From assembly GCA_942493235.1 (NCBI GenBank), contig OW818676.1:3534001-3598000 (forward strand): a stretch of 64,000 nt of DNA, read 5' to 3'. Made by a program: the position numbers and the translations under genes. The number at the start of each line of letters is the position of its first letter. Position 1 is the stretch's first letter. Positions 1 to 8,222 of this stretch are shown here, in pieces. The DNA comes from ENR-C587 sp942493235. GTDB lineage: Bacteria; Bacteroidota; Ignavibacteria; Kapaibacteriales; UBA2268. Under the pieces are notes generated by a model. The model worked only from the letters and a program-made list of their open reading frames with translations. It was not told the origin of the DNA and searched no databases.

Positions 1-1269
1 AATAAAAAAATAATGATAAATATGCCGCCTCGCCACGGTAAATCTGAATTTATATCGAAATATTTTCCGGCTTGGTTTCTGCTGAATTTTCCTGACAAAA
101 GAATAATACTTACTTCTTATGAAGCTCATTTTGCACAATCTTGGGGCAAAAAAGTCCGCGATATAATTGATGAATTCGGGCACTATTTCGGTATATATTT
201 AGATCCGGCTATGAATTCCACTTCCAGTTTTGCAATTAAAAATCATACCGGCTCAATGAACTGCGTAGGAGCAGGAGGAGCTATCACCGGTAAAGGAGCG
301 GATATAGTCATTGTTGACGACCCTATTAAAAATGATGCAGAGGCAAACAGCGAAACTATTCGCGAAAATATTAGGCAATGGTTCAAGTCAACCGTATTTA
401 CCCGATTAGAGCCATCTGCATCGATAATAATGATAATGACACGCTGGCACGAAGACGATATTTGCGGTAGCTTGCTGGCGGAAGATTCTAAAAAGAAAGA
501 ATGGGCTCATATTAATTTACCCGCTATTGCTCAAGCTAATGACCCACTCAGCAGAGACATCGGTACGGCTCTCTGGAGAGAGCGTTTCGATGAAAGTAGG
601 CTCTCCGAAATCCGAGAGTCAATTGGTGAATACTGGTTTTCGGCTTTGTACCAACAGCAACCCTCACCCGCCGGAGGTGGAATTTTCAAAAGTAAACATT
701 TTAAATATTATACTCAGGATATGAATTACTATCTCTTTGATAATTTCAAAAAGGTCAATTGTAATGAATTGAAAATATTCATGACTATCGACTTAGCCGC
801 AACTGCCAAGGAAAGCTCCGACTATACAGTGATTCTTACTTTCGGAGTAAGCTCTGATACCGATATTTTTATTCTTGACATAGTGCGTGAAAAATTCGAA
901 TCTTTAAGACATGCAGAAGTAATCATTGATGCTTATAATAAATGGCATCCATTACTTATAGGCATTGAAAGCGTACAATATCAAATTTCTTTAGTAAATG
1001 AATTGATGCACCGCGGATTGCCGGTCAAAGCATTAAGACCAAATAAAGATAAACTTAGTCGCTCGCTCTCTATGCAGTCCAAGATGGAAATCGGCAAAGT
1101 CTATTTCCCGAAGTATTCGGCGTGGTTAAGCGATTTCGAGAATGAATTATTATCTTTTCCGAATGCAAAAAATGACGACCAAGTAGATTGCTTTGCTTAT
1201 ATTTCAAATATTTTAGAGCCTATTTCTGAAGCTTTACCGGTCGGACTAAAAGGAAAATTTAAGAAGTGA
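1..1269 (+). CDS. Phage-type terminase large subunit (partial, 5' end outside window)
   Basis: This is the ATPase/nuclease that packages DNA into phage heads. Counting from the first in-window ATG (position 13), the Walker A motif PPRHGKS is at residues 5-11, the Walker B motif VIVDD at about 99-103, and the coupling motif MTRWHEDD at about 141-148. The C-terminal RNase H-like nuclease domain starts near FMTIDLAATA and ends with DDQVDCFAY. The reading frame is open to base 1, and family members carry roughly 30-60 residues before Walker A (usually ending in ...IINMPPRHGKS). The ATG at 13 is therefore very unlikely to be the true start. No portal, capsid or other phage gene follows within the window, so this is either the edge of a prophage or an isolated remnant. 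The frame itself is intact. Confidence 0.88.
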   Translation, partial: NKKIMINMPPRHGKSEFISKYFPAWFLLNFPDKRIILTSYEAHFAQSWGKKVRDIIDEFGHYFGIYLDPAMNSTSSFAIKNHTGSMNCVGAGGAITGKGADIVIVDDPIKNDAEANSETIRENIRQWFKSTVFTRLEPSASIIMIMTRWHEDDICGSLLAEDSKKKEWAHINLPAIAQANDPLSRDIGTALWRERFDESRLSEIRESIGEYWFSALYQQQPSPAGGGIFKSKHFKYYTQDMNYYLFDNFKKVNCNELKIFMTIDLAATAKESSDYTVILTFGVSSDTDIFILDIVREKFESLRHAEVIIDAYNKWHPLLIGIESVQYQISLVNELMHRGLPVKALRPNKDKLSRSLSMQSKMEIGKVYFPKYSAWLSDFENELLSFPNAKNDDQVDCFAYISNILEPISEALPVGLKGKFKK

Positions 1270-1340
1270 TTTTTTGTATTATTATTTAAATTTCAACATC
1301 TGTAATACTTTGTGTAATATCATTTGTTAAAATTGTAGCA

Positions 1341-1360
1341 CCCGACGGTTAACCGTCGGG
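1341..1360. repeat. Perfect 20-bp palindrome in intergenic repeat
   Basis: A perfect inverted repeat (CCCGACGGTT and its complement) is followed by TTGAT, and CTTTTGCTACAT lies about 100 bases further right (near 1450). The arrangement resembles the element at 41451-41591 (hairpin, then GGGTTGAT, then CTTTTGCTAC), so this is probably a diverged member of that family. It may also terminate transcription of the terminase gene, although no T-run follows. Confidence 0.6.
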
Positions 1361-1541
1361 TTGATATGGGTTAATATTATCATTTAATATTCCAATATTT
1401 TATTTCAAATAGCAAATGATATTATTAAGCGTTATGCTGAAACCATAGGCTTTTGCTACATATTAAATTTAATAGTGTAACCTTTTTTATCCTTAATGTG
1501 TCTTTATTACGTAATTGTCAAATCGTACATTAGGAATTATT

Positions 1542-3275
1542 ATGAAACCAATGATTACTCGCTTTCAAAAAGTAATTATCTTACTTTTATGCTTATTTAT
1601 GTCTCAAAGTTTATATTCTGATGTTACTTATAAAAAGTATGCAAAAGGTATTCAATATTTCGGAAAATATGTATATACTTATGGCACAGCTTTGAAAATT
1701 GACACAAGCATTCCGGACGACACTACATTAGTTGGCTATATTCAAGAATACGACGCTGGTGCCTTTGTTTCACTTGACGAATTAAGCTTCTATACTTACG
1801 GTCAAAATATTGAGCAATTTAAAGTTGACAAAGAAGGTAATTTCTATGTGTCAGGAGAAATTATAGATACTACTATGGACATTACATTTTTAAGTACAGA
1901 CAAGGACAGAATCAAAAAAGGTAATTTAATAATTTCTAAAATCAGCTCAAAATCTCATCAGATTGAATACTCCTTACTTATACCTTATATCAATTCTCAA
2001 AATTTCAAAATTGACTTGGATACAAATAATCAAGTAGTGTTTCTGACAAATACAAAGGTTATTTATAATACTGTTACTAAGGCATATTCGAATTTTCCCG
2101 ATAATTACTATTGCATCAGTGATAATGCTTATCAAAAAAATCAATATTTTATCGAAGATAATACTCTGATTAAATCTTCTAATTTATATATTGGCAAATT
2201 ATCTGTTGACGGAAAGAATATTGAATTTGGTACTTTTTACGGAACAGGTGTGTATGATTATCCTAACAAAATATTAGTTGATACTTCAACAAACTATTTT
2301 TTTGTATTGGCTTATACTGATATAAGTAATAAAAAATTCGGTCTTGCAAAAACTACTGATAATGCTTTTCAAAAGGATTTAGACCTAAATCTAATTGTTT
2401 CTGAATCATTTGAAACTATTCTTAACCCATCATTAATAATAAAATTCGATGACAAATTAAATTTTGTCAAATATTGCTCTTATTATCAGTATGGTAAAAT
2501 TACTGATGCCGTTATAACCCAATCTAATCAATTGGCAATATGCGGTTGGAATAAGTATTCTATCGAAGGAATTAGTAAAGGCTCCTTTAAAGCTGTTTTC
2601 AGAAAGTATATGAAGCATTTTGAATCATACAGTACGATTATTCCAAATGACTATTTAGATACTTTACGAAAAATAACTACTGTAAACGGAATTGAAGTAA
2701 TTGAAAACTTGGATAATAAAATTGATTATTATATCAGTTATAAAGAAATGAATGGGATTTATGTTGCCGGAACCTCCTTTACCGATATAAACGGAAATAT
2801 TACCGAAAATTCGGATATTGTTATTTTACCCGGCTATACCGACAGATTAATCCATTGGGGGGTATCAGATAATGAGCGCTGCTTTGGTTTAGCAGCAGGA
2901 CCGAATATATGTGATGCCGATTGGTTCTTTATCTTAGGTTCAAGCGATGACTATAATTTCTTAAAAAAAGAAAAAATCTCTCCTTTTAATAATGACAACG
3001 ACTTCATTCATTCATGCAATTGGTGGTTAGATGTTAAAGAAGTACCAAGTAACTACAATTTCTCGCTTTATCCTAACCCAACAGAAAATATTGTATTTGT
3101 GGATATCAACTCTACAACAGACAATAATAATATTTCTATTATCAACCAATTCGGGGAAGTTTTATATTCAATAGTCAGCAATGAAGCCAAAACAAATATA
3201 GATGTTTCAAGCCTTCCTGTCGGGATATATTATATTAGAATTGGTGCAAGTGTTAGAAAATTTATAAAGATATGA
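1542..3275 (+). CDS. Secreted protein with type IX secretion sorting domain, function unknown
   Basis: A signal peptide covers about the first 27 residues (MKPMITRFQKVIILLLCLFM, then SQSLYS). The body of about 470 residues has many short beta-strand-like segments and resembles beta-propeller/SBBP-type proteins that track named quantities, but no catalytic motif is visible. The last ~80 residues form a type IX (Por) C-terminal sorting domain: YPNPTENIVFVD, an INQFGEVLYS strand and the ending LPVGIYYIRIG...KFIKI. The domain would be cleaved on export across the outer membrane. The start at 1542 was chosen because an AGGA Shine-Dalgarno lies about 7 bases upstream and it opens directly into the signal peptide; an in-frame TTG at 1515 would add nine unlikely residues. 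A strong terminator follows. Confidence 0.8.
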   Translation: MKPMITRFQKVIILLLCLFMSQSLYSDVTYKKYAKGIQYFGKYVYTYGTALKIDTSIPDDTTLVGYIQEYDAGAFVSLDELSFYTYGQNIEQFKVDKEGNFYVSGEIIDTTMDITFLSTDKDRIKKGNLIISKISSKSHQIEYSLLIPYINSQNFKIDLDTNNQVVFLTNTKVIYNTVTKAYSNFPDNYYCISDNAYQKNQYFIEDNTLIKSSNLYIGKLSVDGKNIEFGTFYGTGVYDYPNKILVDTSTNYFFVLAYTDISNKKFGLAKTTDNAFQKDLDLNLIVSESFETILNPSLIIKFDDKLNFVKYCSYYQYGKITDAVITQSNQLAICGWNKYSIEGISKGSFKAVFRKYMKHFESYSTIIPNDYLDTLRKITTVNGIEVIENLDNKIDYYISYKEMNGIYVAGTSFTDINGNITENSDIVILPGYTDRLIHWGVSDNERCFGLAAGPNICDADWFFILGSSDDYNFLKKEKISPFNNDNDFIHSCNWWLDVKEVPSNYNFSLYPNPTENIVFVDINSTTDNNNISIINQFGEVLYSIVSNEAKTNIDVSSLPVGIYYIRIGASVRKFIKI

Positions 3276-3342
3276 TTTTAATTTTTAATCTTATTTTGCA
3301 CAGATGCGACTAATATCTCAAAATCAATCGATGAAACCCGTA

Positions 3343-3380
3343 ACCTTCCGAAACTAAATCAGTTTCGGAAGGTGATTTTT
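3343..3380 (+). terminator. Rho-independent terminator
   Basis: A 13-bp perfect stem (ACCTTCCGAAACT / AGTTTCGGAAGGT) with a 5-base loop is followed by GATTTTT. It lies 68 bases after the stop of the secreted-protein gene and serves the plus strand. The other side has no T-run, so it should not terminate the converging methyltransferase gene well. Confidence 0.85.
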
Positions 3381-3385
3381 ACTGC

Positions 3386-4006
3386 CTACTCTTTCTCCGC
3401 ACTAAAAAGGAATATCGGATAATCAACTATTTTACCGTTTATATTCCTTTTTGTTTTATATATTACTTTATAGTCTGTCTGCTTAATGGAATATTTATTA
3501 AAAATAGGAATAAGACTTTCTATATCAATGCCTTTGTGATAGTTCCCCGCATTAATGCCGAGATGAAAGTTGCCGTCTTCAGGGCATAAATCAGCAATAA
3601 ATAATTGTCCTCCAATATTGAGAATCTCGGAAAATTTTGCAATTATCCCTTCCAAATCCTCGACATGATGCATAGTCATTGCTGTATAAATCAAATCGAA
3701 TTTAAAATTATCGTCAAGCTTAGCATTGAGCAAATCCATATTGAGCGGAATAAAATTATCTACGGAGTTCCGCTTGATTTTCTCATTTAATACTTCAAGC
3801 ATTCCATTAGAGCTGTCAATTAGAGTAACGGATTGGCAATAGTCTTTCAGTAAAAAACTCAATGCACCGGTACCGGCTCCGAATTCGAGAGCTTTCATTT
3901 CTGACCTCCCATTCAAATTACGGATAATAGCTTCGGCAATGTTCTCATTTCTTTCTGATTTTTGCGGGTCGTCGTCCCAGCTTTTTGCTTTATCGTCAAA
4001 GTTCAT
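3386..4006 (-). CDS. Class I SAM-dependent methyltransferase
   Basis: This is a 206-residue stand-alone Rossmann methyltransferase. Motif I is LEFGAGTGALSFLL (about residues 41-54), with the acidic residue ending strand 2 in VTLIDSS (about 80-86). A YTAMTMHHVEDL segment (about 107-118) is typical of the UbiE/Methyltransf_11-25 group. The N-terminus FDDKAKSWDDDPQKSER is typical of small-molecule methyltransferases of this type. The substrate cannot be inferred. The gene converges on the preceding secreted-protein gene and is separated by 54 bases from the next minus-strand gene upstream, so it could be the last member of that operon, though with its own spacing. There is no strong Shine-Dalgarno before the ATG. 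Confidence 0.85.
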   Translation of the reverse strand: MNFDDKAKSWDDDPQKSERNENIAEAIIRNLNGRSEMKALEFGAGTGALSFLLKDYCQSVTLIDSSNGMLEVLNEKIKRNSVDNFIPLNMDLLNAKLDDNFKFDLIYTAMTMHHVEDLEGIIAKFSEILNIGGQLFIADLCPEDGNFHLGINAGNYHKGIDIESLIPIFNKYSIKQTDYKVIYKTKRNINGKIVDYPIFLFSAEKE

Positions 4007-4060
4007 AATTTTTCTTTTTCAAATAATATATATTTATTAAATTTTCCAAGAATTATTTTA

Positions 4061-4663
4061 CTAATATGAGTACAGGTCCCAATTTATTTTTAGTATCAGG
4101 GCAGTGGCTATTTTATTAATTGAGGAAATAAAAAACCCTTTTGCTTCTAATCCGATGCTGAATTCATCAGAATAATACTTAGAATAAGAAGCCCCGTAAA
4201 TGTAGGAGCCGGCGATTATGGCGCCCTTACTTTCTTCATTAAAAGCAGTTATTGAAGACTTGACAAAAGCAATTCCTGCACCGGCATATAAGTCAATTCC
4301 CCAAAATTGCATACTTAATACTCCGTTTACCGGGTAACAGTACATACTTGCATTAAAATCTGTCTTGCCGAATTCGGTAGTAATGTCTGTTTTATTTTCA
4401 TTCATTAGATTCAAATAGTCCGCTTCAATCCCTATGTGCAATATTTTATCGGGTTTCCACATCATTCGAAGCATAGCAAAAGTATTTATATCTTCGAGCT
4501 TTTTTGAATACATCTTATTTAATACTAATGATGGACCTACTCCGACTTCTATACTGACTTTATATACCGAACTATCGGCATTACTATCCTCAGCTTTTAG
4601 ATTAACAGCAAAAAAGCAAAATATAGCAACTATATAAATATATTTAAAATGTGTAATATTCAT
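4061..4663 (-). CDS. Probable outer-membrane beta-barrel protein (200 aa)
   Basis: A signal peptide (YIYIVAIFCFFAVNLKA) precedes a small protein of alternating hydrophobic/polar strands (VSIEVGVGPSLVLN, ILHIGIEADYLNL, GIDLYAGAGIAFV, FSIGLEAKGFFIS). It ends in an aromatic residue (INWDLYSY), as outer-membrane barrels usually do. No enzyme motif is visible. The start overlaps the 3' end of the GDPD lipoprotein gene by 20 bases, so it is the fourth and last gene of a coupled operon (7269 to 4061). It may form the outer-membrane part of whatever the GDPD enzyme does; that is inference from position only. Confidence 0.65.
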   Translation of the reverse strand: MNITHFKYIYIVAIFCFFAVNLKAEDSNADSSVYKVSIEVGVGPSLVLNKMYSKKLEDINTFAMLRMMWKPDKILHIGIEADYLNLMNENKTDITTEFGKTDFNASMYCYPVNGVLSMQFWGIDLYAGAGIAFVKSSITAFNEESKGAIIAGSYIYGASYSKYYSDEFSIGLEAKGFFISSINKIATALILKINWDLYSY

Positions 4664-5867
4664 AAGCCACCATACTAGTATAATTAGACAAAATGCCGTT
4701 AAAATAGCTCTTTCCTAAAAATTTAATAATAAACTGAGGTTCGTCTAAAGTCCACACAAACACCTTTTTCCCTTTAGCCTGCATAGCCAAAACTCTTTCG
4801 GTCAATAGTCCCAGAGACCAGCGTGGAGCCCATATTTTCGAATCGGCTCTGATCACGTAATCTTCATCTAATTCGCAAATAGAAGGTATATTTTTATGAT
4901 TCGGATAGTTAATATACTCATTGAAAATATCTTCGTCAGGAATCCCTAAAAATATTGAGAGATTTCTGCCTGCAGCCAATGCTTTCTCATGATAATCATT
5001 AATAATTGTATCGAGCATTGGAACTAATCCGGAAGTTTTAGTATCAAGCCATATATATCTAATGTCAGTTTCTTCTAATATACAATTTAATGCTTCTTCT
5101 AAAGTTGGGATTTTCTCCCCATTTTTTAAAGTAACAAATGAGCGAAGTTGAGCGAAAGTATAATCAGAGACTTTGCCGATAAAATAGTCTTCCCGAATTA
5201 ATCTCTTATTCAAATTCTCGTCATGAAATAATATCGGTACTTTGTCTTTAGTTAGGCGGACATCAATTTCAACGGCATTGGCTCCGAGATTTTCAGAATA
5301 TTTAAGCATTTCTAAAGAATTTTCTGAAGCGGGATGCCTGTCAATATTTCTACCACCTCCGCGATGACCGATTATCAGCATATCTGTTTTTTTTAATGTA
5401 TCGGAAAAATTAAATTCAATTGATTTTTCACTATCAGAAAAATACTCACCACTTACTCTAATTTTCTCCGGTCTAATCCCTTGAAGTATCTGATACGAGC
5501 CACCCAATGAATCGATTTCAAATTTTACAAATCCAATATCGGCACTATGTGCATATCGCCAATATCCGGCAAGTATTATGCGATTAGATAACTGCCCTGC
5601 TTTTAAAACCATAAAAGAAGTATTTTTTTTGCAGAAAATTGAAATATAATCAGTTGATGCTTTGAATACTCCTTTGTCGCCAAATATACTTGTCGCACCG
5701 CTCAGAGAATAAACCCCCTCAATACATTCCAATTGCTTTTTTGATAAAGATACCGTTCCTAATAACGCTTCGTTGATTTTCTCGTTCGGAATCGGTGCTC
5801 CGGGTATATCTACATCGCAAGATATAATAAATAGAACAATAAATATTAAGCATATATATTTCTTCAT
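4644..5867 (-). CDS. Glycerophosphodiester phosphodiesterase lipoprotein
   Basis: The predicted reaction hydrolyses glycerophosphodiesters to glycerol-3-phosphate and an alcohol. The N-terminus is a lipoprotein signal with lipobox FIISC, so the enzyme is probably membrane-anchored facing the periplasm or the cell surface. Residues ~20-160 are a beta-rich extension I do not recognise. The GDPD barrel follows: IGHRGGG (about 166-172), ENSLEML, then EIDVRLTKDKVPILFHDENL with the paired Glu-Asp and the second catalytic His. At the usual E-x-K strand the sequence reads WLDTK, an Asp for the common Glu. The start overlaps the stop of the upstream gene by 4 bases (ATGA) and its 3' end overlaps the next gene by 20 bases, implying translational coupling in a four-gene operon. 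Confidence 0.87.
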   Translation of the reverse strand: MKKYICLIFIVLFIISCDVDIPGAPIPNEKINEALLGTVSLSKKQLECIEGVYSLSGATSIFGDKGVFKASTDYISIFCKKNTSFMVLKAGQLSNRIILAGYWRYAHSADIGFVKFEIDSLGGSYQILQGIRPEKIRVSGEYFSDSEKSIEFNFSDTLKKTDMLIIGHRGGGRNIDRHPASENSLEMLKYSENLGANAVEIDVRLTKDKVPILFHDENLNKRLIREDYFIGKVSDYTFAQLRSFVTLKNGEKIPTLEEALNCILEETDIRYIWLDTKTSGLVPMLDTIINDYHEKALAAGRNLSIFLGIPDEDIFNEYINYPNHKNIPSICELDEDYVIRADSKIWAPRWSLGLLTERVLAMQAKGKKVFVWTLDEPQFIIKFLGKSYFNGILSNYTSMVAYEYYTF

Positions 5868-6580
5868 AGTATAAACCCAAAAATGATTTCAGGATAGAAG
5901 AGATAGTCATTAACCGCATTAAAAGATAACCAAGATTGATAATAGAATTTGGCATAATTAAGCTTAACGGACATAGAAACGCAATTAGTCTTCCATAGTG
6001 GCTGTTCTATATTAAACTTAATGGCATAGCCGGCAGTGGGGTCTTTTAATGTACCCAAATATTCATCTTCCGACGATGTAAACATTCTGCTGTGCTGAGT
6101 CTCGAATTCAGCAGAAACTACAAAATCTGTAAAATCGATTCCATAAATAATTGTCGGATTAATTATCCAACCGTAAGATTTTAAGTGGATTGCGTCCATT
6201 TCCAAATGACCAAACCAAACTGCAACCTTACTGCCTATGGCTAATGAATGCCTGCCCCAATTAAATGACTTATAAAAGCAGAAATTTGAATAATTAGAAA
6301 TATAATTTGTATTAAAATGAGTAGTAAAACTTATCTCCCAGGGTATTGCTAATCGAAAACCCAAATTCAGCATAGGCGATTGAGAAATTTCCTCTTCTAC
6401 TACTACTACCGGCAACCTTGTAACGCTTAGCCCTGTATAAAATTGATAATCCCAATTCTTATGTGCTTTGGGGAAATAAAAATAATCGTATTTATATAAT
6501 GAGTCCTGACTAAGTAATTTAACTTGCAGAGCAAGAAATATTACAATAGTAACAAACTTTAAATAATTACAATTCCTCAT
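5864..6580 (-). CDS. Probable outer-membrane beta-barrel protein (238 aa)
   Basis: A signal peptide covers about residues 1-25 (up to KLLSQDS). The mature part is made of amphipathic strands rich in Tyr, Phe and Trp (WDYQFYTGLSVTRLPVV, LNLGFRLAIPWEISFTTHF, WIINPTIIYGIDFTDFVVS) and ends in PEIIFGFIL. This is the pattern of a small outer-membrane barrel rather than an enzyme. I recognise no named family. It overlaps both neighbours by 4 bases (ATGA junctions) and sits between a DUF4919-like protein and the GDPD lipoprotein. Confidence 0.65.
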   Translation of the reverse strand: MRNCNYLKFVTIVIFLALQVKLLSQDSLYKYDYFYFPKAHKNWDYQFYTGLSVTRLPVVVVEEEISQSPMLNLGFRLAIPWEISFTTHFNTNYISNYSNFCFYKSFNWGRHSLAIGSKVAVWFGHLEMDAIHLKSYGWIINPTIIYGIDFTDFVVSAEFETQHSRMFTSSEDEYLGTLKDPTAGYAIKFNIEQPLWKTNCVSMSVKLNYAKFYYQSWLSFNAVNDYLFYPEIIFGFIL

Positions 6581-7269
6581 TTGTTCCTTAAAGGTGATTT
6601 TTCAAATAGCCTTTTTACATCAAAAAACATTTCCGATATATTAAAATTATTGGGCTTGATTCCTAATCTGTCACAAATTGACTTTGTAAGGGATTGCTCA
6701 AAACTCGGCTCCATATCTAAAAATCGAATCAATTCATATTCATTTTCTACATTAATTACTTTATAAGCAGTTGCTTCGGTTTTGCCGTCGCCTGTACTCA
6801 TTATCGCATCATAAATTCCGCTTGTACATTTAAAAATTCTGACAGCTTTGGCGGTGTCTCCATTATAAATATTTGCCATTGCATAGAATTCGTAATACTT
6901 CATTTCAAATGGCAAATCTATGAAAATTTTTGGGCAGAATTCAAGCACCTTCCGGTTCAGTTCGGATTTGTCTTCTAAAGATTTAAAGTAATATTTTAAA
7001 CTATCATCATATTGTGAGATGGGGTAGGGGCTGTATTTGTCTGAACAAGAATATCCGAAATACAAGTAAAAATATTCATTATACTGAAGTGTAGTGTCGA
7101 AATTAGAAAATCTATCCATTAGCTTGGGCAGATAATAAGTTGAAGCAGGATTATTGACTTCCGAACAAATTTTTTCATAATCTACTTCAGTATATTTCCC
7201 GGTATTATCTTGTGCATTTGCATCGACAGAAAATAAAGTGATAAGAATTAACAATATTATTTTTTTCAT
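6577..7269 (-). CDS. Exported DUF4919-like protein
   Basis: A 230-residue protein with a cleavable signal peptide (MKKIILLILITLFSVDANAQ). The central features YFYLYFGYS...YSPYP (about 66-85) and, further on, STGDGKTEATAYKVINVENEY match the pattern I associate with DUF4919, a family of unknown function largely from Bacteroidota. The family name is from memory and should be confirmed. This is the first gene of the four-gene minus-strand operon; its stop overlaps the next start by 4 bases. The 130-base gap upstream of its start presumably holds the operon promoter. Confidence 0.65.
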   Translation of the reverse strand: MKKIILLILITLFSVDANAQDNTGKYTEVDYEKICSEVNNPASTYYLPKLMDRFSNFDTTLQYNEYFYLYFGYSCSDKYSPYPISQYDDSLKYYFKSLEDKSELNRKVLEFCPKIFIDLPFEMKYYEFYAMANIYNGDTAKAVRIFKCTSGIYDAIMSTGDGKTEATAYKVINVENEYELIRFLDMEPSFEQSLTKSICDRLGIKPNNFNISEMFFDVKRLFEKSPLRNK

Positions 7270-7401
7270 TTATTTTTCCTTTTTTGGAATTTTAATAACA
7301 ATTTTTCTTTTTTAAACTCTTAAATGACCGATTTTACTACCAATAGAACTTAACTCGTATGCGTTTGTATATTAAAATTTTAGCTTAAAAAGTTTGCTTA
7401 A

Positions 7402-8070
7402 TTATCTTAAATCTTTCAAGAAATTATAGAAATCACCTACTTTTAGAAAATCATTAAGTACTTTATCAGCTAATTTCGGGCTATAAACCTCTTCAGTTAT
7501 TGGAGCAGCATGCATCAAGTAAATATCTTTTTTCTGATACCAATCAAGTAGCGGAGCTTCAATATTTTTATTTAATACTTTTTTATAGCTCTCGCCCATT
7601 ACTTTAAATGGTGTCTCATTATTGAATGTATTAATGAAATTGAGTATTTTTTCGGGCTCTTCCTCAATAGTAACCCGCAATTTATCCATACTTTCTTTAG
7701 GAGCCATATAATAGCCCATTCCATAAGTAATTGCACTATCCGATAAATCAAAATAATAAGAAGGAGACTCTTTCCACTGCTTTGTATTTCTCTTGAAAGA
7801 AATCCATGTATTGGTTCGGTATGGTATCTTCTCTTTCGAAAAACGCATATCCCTATAAATTCTTGAAATTGCTTTGCCTACTTTTGGCTCTATTTCAAAA
7901 AGCGGGTCAATCTCTAACATCTGACCGGATATTTCATTTACAAATTCCTGATACGGAGTTACTACAAATTGTTTATAGCTATCTTTATTATTTTCAAACC
8001 ATTGACGATTGTTGTTAAGCTTTAAATCATTAAAAAACTTAATGCATTCTCTCGGAAATCCTTTAAACAT
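7402..8070 (-). CDS. DUF2461 family protein (TIGR02453)
   Basis: The protein is typical of DUF2461: FPRECIKFFNDLKLNNNRQW with WFENNKDSYKQF near the N-terminus, FEIEPKVGKAISRIYRDMRF (about 65-84) and PYRTNTWISF (about 90-99), close to the usual ~220-residue length. Its biochemical function is not known; members are widespread cytosolic proteins. The start at 8070 was chosen because GGAG lies seven bases upstream and the family begins at the Phe-x-Gly-Phe segment. An ATG six codons earlier (8088) is possible but less likely. It is transcribed away from the GH57 gene and has its own promoter region (8071-8222). Confidence 0.85.
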   Translation of the reverse strand: MFKGFPRECIKFFNDLKLNNNRQWFENNKDSYKQFVVTPYQEFVNEISGQMLEIDPLFEIEPKVGKAISRIYRDMRFSKEKIPYRTNTWISFKRNTKQWKESPSYYFDLSDSAITYGMGYYMAPKESMDKLRVTIEEEPEKILNFINTFNNETPFKVMGESYKKVLNKNIEAPLLDWYQKKDIYLMHAAPITEEVYSPKLADKVLNDFLKVGDFYNFLKDLR

Positions 8071-8222
8071 AGTTAATCTCCAAAACATAAAAAAATAGGC
8101 AAGTAAATTAAGGAAAAAAATTCATTTGAAAAAGTGGGAATTTAGTATTAAATTTATTATTTGGTATTATATACATTTGATTTTATAAAAAAAGGATTTT
8201 TCAATTTGAATAAAGGATTAAT

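Noticed and set aside
13..15. ATG as start of the terminase gene
   Set aside because: The Walker A motif would lie at residue 5; family members have an N-terminal segment before it and the frame is open to the window edge.
1515..1541. Upstream TTG start of the first secreted protein
   Set aside because: It would put nine polar residues before the signal peptide and has no Shine-Dalgarno, whereas 1542 has AGGA.
8172..8179. Complete Bacteroidota promoter before the GH57 gene
   Set aside because: Only the -7-like TACATTTG is present; the nearest TTTG is 8 bases upstream, not the required 19-21.
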